From the NCBI RefSeq assembly GCF_002846555.1, contig NZ_PJMS01000001.1, positions 5,043,501 to 5,107,500 of the forward strand: DNA of 64,000 nucleotides, written 5' to 3'. The DNA comes from Aquimarina sp. MAR_2010_214 (GTDB taxonomy: Bacteria > Bacteroidota > Bacteroidia > Flavobacteriales > Flavobacteriaceae). A program made the translations under genes and the position numbers. The notes beneath the pieces are model-generated. The model made no database searches and was not told where the DNA came from. It saw only the letters and a program-made list of their open reading frames with translations. Positions 1-8,000 of this stretch are shown in pieces. Numbering within the stretch: the stretch's first letter is position 1; the number at the start of each line of letters is the position of its first letter.

Positions 1-65
1 TCTTGCAATGCAGTAAAATTTCCAAATTGTTTTGTGGCTTGTTGTACCTCTAAAAGATTAGCCAT
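1..65 (-). CDS. ABC transporter ATP-binding protein, N-terminal fragment
   Basis: Only the first 21 codons are inside the window; the gene continues beyond position 1. They read MANLLEVQQATKQFGNFTALQ, which matches the opening strand of ABC ATPases (a first beta strand, then the aromatic A-loop residue stacking on adenine, here Phe14 or Phe17). An ABC ATPase next to grpE-dnaJ is a common flavobacterial arrangement. The substrate cannot be told from this piece, and the family call itself rests on a short stretch. Confidence 0.55.
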   Translation of the reverse strand, partial: MANLLEVQQATKQFGNFTALQ

Positions 66-374
66 AGATAGTAAAATATAATTGTAGTTTAATATGAAAC
101 CCGAATGATACGAAAACTTAAAAACTTATGCTAATTATGTTAATGATTAATGAGATAAAATGGTTTCTATTCTTTTAAACCAGATTATGTATTAGGATCA
201 AATCATAAAACAAAACCCACCCTAAATACAAGTATTAAGGATGGGAAAAAAATTGCTATGAAAAAGAAAAATTATCACTAAATGCGCTAGTGATGTCTCA
301 AATATACGAATTTTTCTTAATCAAACGTTAATAGAATTATAATGATTCGATCTACTTCGAATCATCAAATTTAA
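66..374. other. Intergenic region between dnaJ and the ABC gene
   Basis: This 309-base AT-rich gap holds the 3' terminator of the grpE-dnaJ operon (about 205-246) and presumably the promoter of the ABC gene, which is read away from it on the minus strand. I see no open reading frame or RNA gene in it. Confidence 0.6.
205..246 (-). terminator. Terminator of the grpE-dnaJ operon
   Basis: On the minus strand an imperfect hairpin (CCCATCCTTAAT paired with a matching arm ending in AGGGTGGG) is followed by TTTTGTTTTA. It lies about 130 bases after the dnaJ stop codon. Confidence 0.5.
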
Positions 375-1487
375 CTATGTAAACATATCTTTTACTTTCT
401 CGAAAAATGATTTATCACCACTATCAGGGCTAGGTTTAAAGTGATCATCTTTAGCCATTTTTTCAAAAAATTCTCGTTGTTCTTTGTTCAAGGCTTTTGG
501 TGTCCATACATTAACATGTACTAAAAGATCTCCTTTCCCGTAGCCATTAAGACTCGGAATTCCTTTTCCTCTTAGCCTCAAAATCTTACCACTTTGCACT
601 CCATCTTCTATCTTAATTCGCACTTTACCAGATACAGTATCAATTTCTCTGGATGCTCCTAAAACAGCCTCAGAAAAACTAATATATAAATCATAGTGCA
701 AATTATTGCCTTCTCTCTGCAATTCAGAATGTTCTTGCTCTTCTATGGCAACCAAAAGATCTCCTGCAATCCCATTACCGGGGGCTTCATTACCCTTTCC
801 TGTAACTTTGAGTTGCATCCCATCTTCTACTCCTGCAGGTATTTTTATGCTAACTGTTTCTTCAATAGCTTTTAAACCCTGAGCATCTGCATCAGCAGGT
901 TTGTGATCTATTATTTGACCAGCTCCTCCACATGCAGGGCAAGGAGAAGACGTTTGCATTCTTCCTAATATAGTATTAGTAACCCTTGTTACTTGTCCAG
1001 CTCCATTACAGGTGCTACATGTTTTATAGGTGGTACCTGGTGCTTGTATTTTTCGCTTTACCTTAATCTTCTTTTCTACTCCGTTTGCTATCTCTTCTAA
1101 TGTAAGTCTAACACGAATACGAAGATTACTTCCTTTGGCTCTGCGTTGTCTTCCGCCTCCGCCGCCAAAGCCGCCGAAACCTCCAAAACCGCCACCAAAA
1201 ATATCACCAAACTGACTGAATATGTCGTCCATATTCATTCCGCCACCGCCACCAAAGCCGCCACCTTCAAAAGCTTGATGTCCATATTGATCATAACGTG
1301 CCTTTTTATCAGGATCACTTAAAATCTCATATGCTTCAGCTGCTTTCTTAAATTTTTCTTCGGCAGTTTTATCTCCGGGGTTTTTATCGGGGTGATATTC
1401 TATAGCTTTCTTACGGTACGCTTTTTTTATATCGGCTCCTGTAGCATTTTTACTAATGCCTAATATGTCATAAAAATCTTCCTTCAT
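375..1487 (-). CDS. dnaJ: Chaperone protein DnaJ (Hsp40)
   Basis: Co-chaperone that delivers unfolded clients to DnaK and stimulates its ATPase. The J domain fills residues 1-70, with the HPD triad at 32-34. A Gly/Phe-rich linker (about 73-113, long Gly runs) follows, then the zinc-binding insert and the two C-terminal client-binding domains. At 370 residues the length is normal. The zinc insert has only two CxxCxGxG motifs (CSTCNGAG and CPACGGAG) where the Escherichia coli type has four. From memory this reduced finger is typical of flavobacterial DnaJ, so it is probably functional. The gene starts 6 bases after the grpE stop, so the two are one operon. Confidence 0.97.
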   Translation of the reverse strand: MKEDFYDILGISKNATGADIKKAYRKKAIEYHPDKNPGDKTAEEKFKKAAEAYEILSDPDKKARYDQYGHQAFEGGGFGGGGGMNMDDIFSQFGDIFGGGFGGFGGFGGGGGRQRRAKGSNLRIRVRLTLEEIANGVEKKIKVKRKIQAPGTTYKTCSTCNGAGQVTRVTNTILGRMQTSSPCPACGGAGQIIDHKPADADAQGLKAIEETVSIKIPAGVEDGMQLKVTGKGNEAPGNGIAGDLLVAIEEQEHSELQREGNNLHYDLYISFSEAVLGASREIDTVSGKVRIKIEDGVQSGKILRLRGKGIPSLNGYGKGDLLVHVNVWTPKALNKEQREFFEKMAKDDHFKPSPDSGDKSFFEKVKDMFT

Positions 1488-1493
1488 AATTTC

Positions 1494-2039
1494 TTATTGA
1501 CCAGTCACAACTTTTGGAAAACGAATCACTTTATCTCCCAATTTATATCCTTTTTCTATTACGTCTACAATCTTTCCTTTTAGATCATCACTTGGAGCAG
1601 GTATTTGGGTAATTGCCTCATGATCATCAGCATTAAAAACATCTCCTGCAGACACTTCTACTTCAGATAAACCTTTACTTTTCAAAGTTTCTTTCAACTT
1701 GTTATGAATCAATTCTACTCCTTCAACAAGTGCTGTATCTTCAACTTTTTCAATTTCTTTTAATGCGCGATCAAAATCATCCAACACTGGCAACATAGAC
1801 TGTATAACATCCTGACTTGCCGTCTTAAACAATTCTAAACGTTCCTTAGACGTTCTTTTTTTATAATTTTCAAACTCTGCAAAGAGCCTCAAAAATTTGT
1901 CCTTTTCTTTTCCAAGTTCTTCTTTAAGTAGCTCTTCTGCATCTGCTACTTCTTCTATCTCTGTTTCTTCAACAGGAGTATCAAGTACTTCTTCTACTTG
2001 ATCTTTTACATCTTCAGTGTTTTTATTTTTCTTACTCAT
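1494..2039 (-). CDS. grpE: Nucleotide exchange factor GrpE
   Basis: Exchange factor that releases ADP from DnaK, working with the DnaJ encoded 6 bases downstream. The 181-residue protein has an acidic, low-complexity N terminus (about 1-50), then a long coiled-coil helix containing FENYKKRTSKER, and a C-terminal beta domain ending in GYKLGDKVIRFPKVVV-like sequence (here RFPKVVTGQ). This is the standard GrpE layout and length. It is the first gene of the operon; a candidate sigma-54-like promoter lies at 2077-2091. dnaK is not in the window. Confidence 0.97.
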   Translation of the reverse strand: MSKKNKNTEDVKDQVEEVLDTPVEETEIEEVADAEELLKEELGKEKDKFLRLFAEFENYKKRTSKERLELFKTASQDVIQSMLPVLDDFDRALKEIEKVEDTALVEGVELIHNKLKETLKSKGLSEVEVSAGDVFNADDHEAITQIPAPSDDLKGKIVDVIEKGYKLGDKVIRFPKVVTGQ

Positions 2040-2076
2040 GTAATTCGTACCTTTTATACGTTTTCTTTTTGAATTA

Positions 2077-2116
2077 GCAAAAGTACTGCCATTTTTGAAT
2101 TAATGTCATAATGTCA
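2077..2116 (-). promoter_or_regulatory. Candidate promoter of grpE-dnaJ
   Basis: On the minus strand, TGGCAGTACTTTTGC (2077-2091) fits the sigma-54 -24/-12 pattern, with GG and GC at the required spacing. A tandem ATGTCA (plus-strand 2103-2108 and 2111-2116) lies just upstream. The same stretch contains TACTTTTG, which fits the Bacteroidota -7 element TAnnTTTG, but no TTTG is seen 19 bases upstream of it. Either reading is possible. Confidence 0.4.
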
Positions 2117-2200
2117 CAGGAATTTTTTAGTATATATTTAAGAGTATTCTCTCTATAAAAAAATAATTTTGAAATTACTTTTAATTAAAAACTAATACTT

Positions 2201-2872
2201 ATGAAGATCAAACTTATTGGCACACTAGCTATTACTGTGCTTTTAATAGCCACTTATTCCTGCAAAGGAGAAAAACAAAATGAAACTGAAGCAAGTTCTG
2301 CAGAAGAAGTAAAAGAAGCTCCCACAGAGGCTATTAAGTACAATGTTGATGTAGCATCAAGTTCAATACATTGGACCGGATCAAAACCAACAGGAAAACA
2401 TTCTGGAACATTAAGTCTAGCGAATGGTACTTTTGAGGCTAAAGAAGGAAAAGTAATGAGTGGTTCTTTTGTTATTGATATGACTTCTATAAATGTTACT
2501 GATCTTGAAGGAGATGAAAAAACCGAATTAGAAGGACATCTCAAAGGTGAAACAGAAGAAACAGAAGACCACTTTTTTAATATTGCCAAATTCCCAAAGG
2601 CAGCTTTCGAAATTACCGGAATTAGCGAAAAAGAAGGAAAAACTTATATTGAAGGTAACCTAACTCTAAAAGATATCAAGAAAAACATTTCGTTTCCTGC
2701 CACAACCTCTGTTGAAGGTAATATAATGACATTAGATACTGAGGTTTTTACTATTAACCGTACCGACTGGAGTGTAAACTATGCTTCTAAATCAGTTTTT
2801 GGAGATCTTGGAGATAGATTTATTAATGATGATATTGAAATTAAGATCAACATTAAAGCAAACAAGTCTTAG
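2201..2872 (+). CDS. YceI-like lipoprotein
   Basis: A predicted outer-membrane or periplasmic lipoprotein of 223 residues. The signal peptide ends at a lipobox-like TYSC (Cys21), followed by a Glu-rich spacer to about residue 45. The rest is a YceI lipocalin-like beta barrel: it starts with YNVDVASSSIHWTGSKPTGKHSGTL, and carries the family's FDIAKFP-like stretch (here FFNIAKFPKAAFEITG) and a terminal DDIEIKINI. YceI proteins bind isoprenoid-type lipids; the true ligand here is unknown. The gene stands alone and ends in a clear terminator. Confidence 0.9.
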   Translation: MKIKLIGTLAITVLLIATYSCKGEKQNETEASSAEEVKEAPTEAIKYNVDVASSSIHWTGSKPTGKHSGTLSLANGTFEAKEGKVMSGSFVIDMTSINVTDLEGDEKTELEGHLKGETEETEDHFFNIAKFPKAAFEITGISEKEGKTYIEGNLTLKDIKKNISFPATTSVEGNIMTLDTEVFTINRTDWSVNYASKSVFGDLGDRFINDDIEIKINIKANKS

Positions 2873-2903
2873 AATAGCTTTTTATCTTTTGAAATAATTA
2901 TAA

Positions 2904-2937
2904 ACCGGTACTCATTAGAGTATCGGTTTTTTTATAT
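2904..2937 (+). terminator. Terminator after the YceI gene
   Basis: Hairpin AACCGGTACTC / GAGTATCGGTT followed by a T-run. It reaches the stop codon of the convergent epimerase gene and may serve both strands. Confidence 0.75.
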
Positions 2938-3849
2938 GGGTTCTTCATCAATAAGTACATCTACTGCCGAAGCTATATTATCAAAATCAAAATTAAATCC
3001 TGTAGTAGAAATTCTATTACTACAAACACGCTGACTAGAAAACAGAAGGCTATGCATTTCTCCTAGAAATAACTTCATAGTTAGCCTTGGCACATTTGGT
3101 AAAATTATTTTTTTATTTAATTTCTCTGCTATTGTATTCATTAGCTTCTTGTTAGAAACAGGATTAGGTGCAACGGCATTAAAGACTCCTGTTAATTCTT
3201 CTTCTACTACAAACATAAAAATACGAGCAAGATCTTTAACATGAATCCAGCTTTGCCATTGTTTTCCGTTTCCAAAAAAAGCTCCCATTCCAAACCGAAT
3301 AGGTTTTACCATTTTAGGAAAAGCTCCCCCTTTCTCAGACAAAACCAATCCAATACGAAGTAAACTGACCTCGATATCTAAGGTTTTGAACTGTAAAACT
3401 GCATTCTCCCATTGGGTAACTACTTCTCCTAAAAAACCAGTATCACGCTCAGGAGCATCTTCCATATAATAATTCTGAAAAGAATCAGGATATATACCTA
3501 TAGCACTTGCAGAAACTATATGACGAACCGAATGTTTGATATTTTTTAATGACTCTAAAATGAGGGAAGCTGTATGTGTTCTACTCTCCAATATTTCTTT
3601 TTTATAGGAAGATGTCCATCGTTTTGCAACAGTAGCACCAACAAGATTAATAATTACTTCGACCTCATTAAAGCAATCGGTATCAATTTCGCCCTTTTTT
3701 GGATCCCAAAAGTAACCTGTATAGTTCACCCTAGAACTAAGTTTATCTTTACTAGTAGTGAGGTAATTTACTTCGATCTCAGATTGATGGCACAGATTAA
3801 CTATTTCCTGACCTACCAAACCTGTTGCACCAGTAATTAAAACTTTCAC
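2932..3849 (-). CDS. TIGR01777-family NAD(P)-binding epimerase (YfcH/SulA-like)
   Basis: An extended short-chain dehydrogenase of 305 residues. The N-terminal Rossmann motif GATGLVG sits at residues 7-13, followed by the usual IINLVGATVAKRW and SASAIGIYP segments. The C-terminal DUF1731-type tail contains VSNKKLMNTIA. Members are called sugar-nucleotide epimerases or cell-division inhibitor homologues, but no substrate has been established for most of them. The gene is monocistronic and convergent with the YceI gene. Confidence 0.88.
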   Translation of the reverse strand: MKVLITGATGLVGQEIVNLCHQSEIEVNYLTTSKDKLSSRVNYTGYFWDPKKGEIDTDCFNEVEVIINLVGATVAKRWTSSYKKEILESRTHTASLILESLKNIKHSVRHIVSASAIGIYPDSFQNYYMEDAPERDTGFLGEVVTQWENAVLQFKTLDIEVSLLRIGLVLSEKGGAFPKMVKPIRFGMGAFFGNGKQWQSWIHVKDLARIFMFVVEEELTGVFNAVAPNPVSNKKLMNTIAEKLNKKIILPNVPRLTMKLFLGEMHSLLFSSQRVCSNRISTTGFNFDFDNIASAVDVLIDEEPI

Positions 3850-3981
3850 ATGTTTAAATTTTAGTGATTATTGGATAATTAATTTACTGCAAAATACTAC
3901 CGCATTATAATAAAACCTATCTCTTTATTATAGCTTTAACATACGTTTAATATTCTTCTAACTTCCTAACAAATAGTATAT

Positions 3982-4674
3982 TTATGATTCTACTTTTGTG
4001 GCTCTAAGCATTTCTCGTTTTCCTGGTGGGCCAGGAAGTCTTTCTACCACAAACCCTACCTCTTGCATTGCACGTCTTACACTCCCTTTGGCCGAATAAG
4101 TAACTAAAACTCCTCTGGATCGAAGTGCTTCATACATCTTTCTAAAAATTTTTACTGTCCAAAGTTCTGGCTGTACTCTTGCTCCAAAAGCATCAAAATA
4201 GATTAAATCAAAACTGTTTTCATCTTGTATATCGGTAAAAAACTGCTTACGCTTAATGAGTTCAAAACCCGAAGTGATATCTACTGGCAATTCCCATAAA
4301 GATTGGTGCATTCTATCAAAAACCTCTTGCTTTTCTTTTACAGCAAGTACCTCGGGGTAATTCATTAGTTTGACCTCGTGTAAAGCTACAGGGTATGCTT
4401 CTACTCCAACATAATGAATTGGTAGATTGATTTTTTCGGCTTCAAGAAATGTTACAAAAGCATTTAAACCAGTCCCAAAGCCTATCTCCATAATATCCAA
4501 CGCATCAAGTTTATTTTTGCTTAGAATATAATCAAATCCACTTTTAATAAATACATGTTTTGCCTCATTGATTGCGCCATGTTTAGAATGGTAATGTTCA
4601 TTCAATTCTGGCAAGTGAATGGTTTTTGAACCATCTGCAGTGGTAATAATTTTACGTTCTATTTCTTCTTGCAT
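3982..4674 (-). CDS. mnmD: tRNA 5-methylaminomethyl-2-thiouridine methyltransferase MnmD
   Basis: SAM-dependent methyltransferase that completes the mnm5s2U modification at wobble position 34 of tRNA. The 230-residue protein is the stand-alone methyltransferase, not the fused MnmC of enterobacteria. It has the SAM loop EIGFGTGLNAF at about residues 61-71, and the family signature YFDAFGARVQPELW near 158-171. Its start overlaps the stop of the upstream DUF4920 lipoprotein gene by one base (both at 4674), so the two are translated from one message. Confidence 0.9.
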   Translation of the reverse strand: MQEEIERKIITTADGSKTIHLPELNEHYHSKHGAINEAKHVFIKSGFDYILSKNKLDALDIMEIGFGTGLNAFVTFLEAEKINLPIHYVGVEAYPVALHEVKLMNYPEVLAVKEKQEVFDRMHQSLWELPVDITSGFELIKRKQFFTDIQDENSFDLIYFDAFGARVQPELWTVKIFRKMYEALRSRGVLVTYSAKGSVRRAMQEVGFVVERLPGPPGKREMLRATKVES

Positions 4675-5180
4675 TATTCTTTTATCAAAACACCTTCTGC
4701 TACAAAAGAATACGTTGTCTTAGGAGTTGTAATACTAGCAATCTCTTCTTCAGTTTTTCCTGCATCACTGGCAAAATGACGTTGTTCGTCTACAGACATC
4801 TCACTTACAAATGCTTTACCCTGAACAATGATAGTATCATTTTCTATATCCTTTGGCACAAAAAAACCATAATCTTTAAACTTCACCATAGTTTCTTTAT
4901 CTCCTTCCAAAGCAACTTTCATCCAACAACCTTTAGCCTTACAAACAGCATTTACCGTACTCGAAAAAGCAACTACTACGGTATCTCCTTCTTTTAAATT
5001 TTCATATTTTTCTGCTATTGCATCTCTATTATAAATATGATCCGAAGATACTTCATCACCAAAACTTTTATAATTTTCACTTGAAATATCTTTAACAGAA
5101 AAATAGTTTTCCGTTTTAGTTGATGAATTACAACCTATCAGTACTAACAATCCTACAAAAAACAGTGCATTTTTTTTCAT
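4674..5180 (-). CDS. DUF4920 lipoprotein
   Basis: A 168-residue predicted lipoprotein with lipobox LIGC (Cys17). The mature part contains CKAKGCWMKVAL, a conserved Cys-rich turn of the DUF4920 family, and KDYGFFVPKDI. The family is widespread in Bacteroidota and its function is not known to me. The two cysteines in CKAKGC could bind metal or form a disulfide. It is cotranscribed with mnmD. TAATTTTGC upstream on the minus strand (about 5205-5214) resembles a Bacteroidota -7 element. Confidence 0.85.
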   Translation of the reverse strand: MKKNALFFVGLLVLIGCNSSTKTENYFSVKDISSENYKSFGDEVSSDHIYNRDAIAEKYENLKEGDTVVVAFSSTVNAVCKAKGCWMKVALEGDKETMVKFKDYGFFVPKDIENDTIIVQGKAFVSEMSVDEQRHFASDAGKTEEEIASITTPKTTYSFVAEGVLIKE

Positions 5181-5502
5181 AATCCTTTATTATCTATATG
5201 TTTTGCAAAATTAAACATTTTTAAAATTCTTATTTTACAAGAAAAGGGTATTTTTGTAGTGAATTAAAAGAATGTTAGTATTCCTTTGGTTTTAAGACAA
5301 AGAATATGACAACAGGCTTTAGAAAAGCCTACTGCTATCATTAATTCTTAAAAGATAAATCAAGTGAAACGAGCATTAAGAAATTTAGATATTCTTTTCT
5401 TCAAAACAACTATCTAAATCTCTTACTATAGTTTGTAGTGATCTTACTCACTATTACTCTTTTAATTAACATAATGTGAAATAATTAAAACGACTGAAAC
5501 AA
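5181..5502. other. Intergenic region upstream of ilvE
   Basis: A 322-base AT-rich divergent region. It holds a 9-bp inverted repeat, ATTTAGATA (5383-5391) with TATCTAAAT (5411-5419), and a 12-codon start-to-stop frame at 5307 that ends at TAA. That frame contains no Leu, Ile or Val codons, so it does not look like a branched-chain attenuator leader. No larger gene is visible. Confidence 0.4.
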
Positions 5503-6570
5503 ATGAAAAACACAATTTCTCAAGCCTTGAAAATTAGTGAAGCAAGTGAGTCTAAAATCGGACAAGTAGATTTTGAAAATCTTAATTTCGGGAAAATTTT
5601 TACAGATCATATGTTTGTCTGTGATTATAAAAATGGAGAATGGCAAACACCAGAAATTGTTCCTTACGGACCGCTCACCATGGAGCCTTCTGCTCGCGTT
5701 TTTCATTATGGTCAAGCAGTTTTTGAAGGAATGAAAGCGTATAAAGATGATAATGGAGATGTTTTTTTATTCAGACCCGATGAAAACTTTAAACGTATTA
5801 ATATATCTGCTGAGCGTTTGGCTATCCCAGAATTTCCTGAAGATTACTTTTTTGACGGTTTAAACACCTTGTTAAAATTAGATAATGAATGGATCAAGCC
5901 TGGTTACGGAAACTCGTTATATATACGCCCTTTTGTTATCGCAACTCAAGCAAGTGTTTCTGCTTCTGAGGCAGATGAATATAAATTTATGATCATATGC
6001 TCGCCAGCACAATCGTATTATAGTGGAGATGTAAGTGTATTGGTTGCAGAGAAATTTAGCCGTTCTGCTAGCGGAGGTTTTGGATATGCAAAAGCTGCCG
6101 GAAATTATGCAGGGCAATTTTACCCAACAAAACTAGCACAAGAACAAGGATACCAACAAATAATCTGGACTGACTCTAATGCTCATGAATATATGGAGGA
6201 GGCAGGAACAATGAATGTATTCTTTAGAGTTAATGACACCTTACTTACAGCTCCTGTGAGTGATAGAATTCTTGATGGGATCACTCGTAAAAGTTTAATT
6301 ACTATTGCCGAAAAAGAAGGTATTAAAGTAGATGTGAGACCTGTTAAGGTTAGCGAAATTGTAGAAGCCGCAAAAAATGGGAGTCTAAAAGAAGTTTTTG
6401 GTGCAGGAACTGCTGCAGTAGTAAGCCCAGTAAAAGCTTTTGGGTATAAAGGAGAGCATTATGAAATCGAAAAGCAAGAAAATTCTTATGCTTCTCATTT
6501 CAAAAAAGCACTTATGGATATTCAATACAACAAAGCTGAAGATACTTTTGGATGGAGATATAAAGTATAG
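5503..6570 (+). CDS. ilvE: Branched-chain amino acid aminotransferase
   Basis: PLP-dependent class IV aminotransferase that interconverts Leu, Ile and Val with their 2-oxo acids. The 355-residue length fits the longer, BCAT-type family. Visible motifs are the early PYGPLTMEPSARVFHYGQAVFEGMKAY block, the PLP-lysine segment GGFGYAKAAGNYAG near residue 199, and EAGTMNVFF followed by ILDGITRKSLI. It stands alone; the other ilv genes are not in the window. It ends in a 7-bp tandem repeat and a strong bidirectional terminator. Confidence 0.97.
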   Translation: MKNTISQALKISEASESKIGQVDFENLNFGKIFTDHMFVCDYKNGEWQTPEIVPYGPLTMEPSARVFHYGQAVFEGMKAYKDDNGDVFLFRPDENFKRINISAERLAIPEFPEDYFFDGLNTLLKLDNEWIKPGYGNSLYIRPFVIATQASVSASEADEYKFMIICSPAQSYYSGDVSVLVAEKFSRSASGGFGYAKAAGNYAGQFYPTKLAQEQGYQQIIWTDSNAHEYMEEAGTMNVFFRVNDTLLTAPVSDRILDGITRKSLITIAEKEGIKVDVRPVKVSEIVEAAKNGSLKEVFGAGTAAVVSPVKAFGYKGEHYEIEKQENSYASHFKKALMDIQYNKAEDTFGWRYKV

Positions 6571-6575
6571 TATGA

Positions 6576-6610
6576 AGGTCTGAGGTCTGAGGTCTGAGGT
6601 CTGAGGTCTG
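6576..6610. repeat. Five perfect tandem copies of a 7-bp unit
   Basis: AGGTCTG is repeated five times without error immediately after the ilvE stop codon. Period-7 runs of this type are a likely site of slippage variation. Confidence 0.9.
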
Positions 6611-6631
6611 AAAATTATACTCATTATTCAT

Positions 6632-6675
6632 AAAAACAAAACTCCCGAAAAATATTTTTCGGGAGTTTTGTTTTT
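6632..6675. terminator. Bidirectional terminator between ilvE and the MazG-like gene
   Basis: A perfect long inverted repeat (AACAAAACTCCCGAAAAAT and its complement) has A-runs on the left and T-runs on the right, so it can stop transcription from both convergent genes. Confidence 0.9.
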
Positions 6676-7060
6676 ATCGGTCTAAGATTTCCTGGATGTT
6701 TGGTTTAAAATAATTAGGTCCTTTGAGCACTTTACCATCTTCACGATAAATCGGTTGCCCATTCTCTCCCAGTTTACTCATATTACTACGCTGAATCTCG
6801 TTAAACACTTCTTCTATCTTATGCTGCATACCATGTTCAATGATGGTACCACACAAAATATATAGCATATCGCCCAAAGCATCAGCAACTTCTACCAAGT
6901 CATTATTTTGAGCAGCTTCCAAATATTCTTCATTTTCCTCTTTCATCAAGTTAAACCGAAGTGTATTTTTGGCTTCTCCCAGATCCGCAATAGGTTCGTT
7001 TTTAAATCCCAATTTAAATGAGGTATGAAATTCTTGTACCGCAGCAATTTTATCTTTCAT
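6674..7060 (-). CDS. MazG-like nucleoside triphosphate pyrophosphohydrolase
   Basis: A 128-residue all-alpha NTP pyrophosphohydrolase. The EExxE metal motif is seen in EENEEYLEAAQ (about residues 37-47), and the second DxxxD helix is ADALGDMLYILCG (about 58-70). Such proteins hydrolyse (d)NTPs to monophosphates and often clear non-canonical nucleotides, but the substrate cannot be read from sequence. The gene is convergent with ilvE and divergent from the small membrane protein gene at 7105. Confidence 0.85.
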   Translation of the reverse strand: MKDKIAAVQEFHTSFKLGFKNEPIADLGEAKNTLRFNLMKEENEEYLEAAQNNDLVEVADALGDMLYILCGTIIEHGMQHKIEEVFNEIQRSNMSKLGENGQPIYREDGKVLKGPNYFKPNIQEILDR

Positions 7061-7104
7061 CAGTATATTTTTATAGATTATCTTTGCCGTAAAAATAACA
7101 ATTT

Positions 7105-7296
7105 ATGTTTAGTCAGGGCCAGTTAATATTTGCAGGATTTTTTGTCGTAGCATTTATCATCTTAATGATCTTTAGCTATAGAAAAGATATCAAACTACAT
7201 CGCAAATATTATAAGGGTAGTCTTTTTATTCTCATTGGTTTTATTATCTTTATTTTGTTGCTTTTTGCGTTAAAAACGTATTTACAACCCGAGTAA
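7105..7296 (+). CDS. Small two-helix membrane protein
   Basis: A 63-residue hypothetical protein. Two hydrophobic helices (about residues 7-24 and 40-59) flank a basic loop, YRKDIKLHRKYYKG. TATCTTTG at about 7079-7086 resembles a Bacteroidota -7 promoter element and sits just upstream of the ATG. I recall similar two-helix proteins across flavobacteria but no function. Confidence 0.7.
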   Translation: MFSQGQLIFAGFFVVAFIILMIFSYRKDIKLHRKYYKGSLFILIGFIIFILLLFALKTYLQPE

Positions 7297-7482
7297 ACCA
7301 CATTCACCCCTAGAATTCAGTCAAAATAGTTGCATTTTGGTTACTACCGCATTGGCACGTAACCCACTTATCTTTTGGTTTTTTTAAACCATTAGGATAA
7401 AATACCTTGTAGTGGGTATGGATTAATGATCTCTTTTTTAAGAGTTTTGGAGTAACTAAATAATCTTTCAAAAATATAAATC

Positions 7483-7995
7483 ATGGAAAATAAAAAAGTA
7501 AGCTATTTACCTGTAGAGTCTGAAAATACAGATTACCAAAACATTTATATGGACTTAAAAGAACAATGTGTAATAACAGCAAAGTTTGACTGGAAAAAGA
7601 AGGGCCATTTCAAAATCACACATGCTTTGATATACAAAAAAGAAAATAATTACCACCCACAGGCTATCGAAATAAAAGAAATATCCAACAAACATGAGAC
7701 CGAATATCACACCAAAATCGTTTTTGACTTTAAAAATATACCTGCACCAACAAATCCCAATGGTTCTCTTAAAAACCCTAAAGAAAGTCGTTTTACAAAA
7801 AAGACAGGTGGAAGTTCTAAACTGGAACCCAAGCATGTAATTGATCTAGCAAGAAACCCTAAATATAAAATAGAAGAGAAAGCACTAAAAGAAATGGTGC
7901 AATTTAGACAAGAAGTTGCAATTGCAAAAGAAAATTCAAAAGTTAAACTAGCCTCTATTTTTAACGATCATATTTGTAGGCTTTATATTATATAA
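7483..7995 (+). CDS. Hypothetical cytoplasmic protein upstream of a two-component system
   Basis: A 170-residue protein with no signal peptide or membrane segment. It is rich in Lys, Glu and Asn, with a beta-rich first part (to about residue 90), a PTNPNGSLKNPKES linker, and a helical C-terminal part. I do not recognise the family. The stop is only 5 bases before the histidine kinase gene, so it is very likely cotranscribed with the kinase and regulator. It could be an input or accessory factor, or a product of the same regulon; neither is shown. Confidence 0.65.
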   Translation: MENKKVSYLPVESENTDYQNIYMDLKEQCVITAKFDWKKKGHFKITHALIYKKENNYHPQAIEIKEISNKHETEYHTKIVFDFKNIPAPTNPNGSLKNPKESRFTKKTGGSSKLEPKHVIDLARNPKYKIEEKALKEMVQFRQEVAIAKENSKVKLASIFNDHICRLYII

Positions 7996-8000
7996 AATAA

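Noticed and set aside
1030..1215. Proline-rich frame on the plus strand
   Set aside because: It is the antisense of the Gly/Phe-rich linker of dnaJ.
5307..5345. Twelve-codon frame before ilvE as an attenuation leader
   Set aside because: It contains no branched-chain amino-acid codons and is not followed by a convincing terminator.
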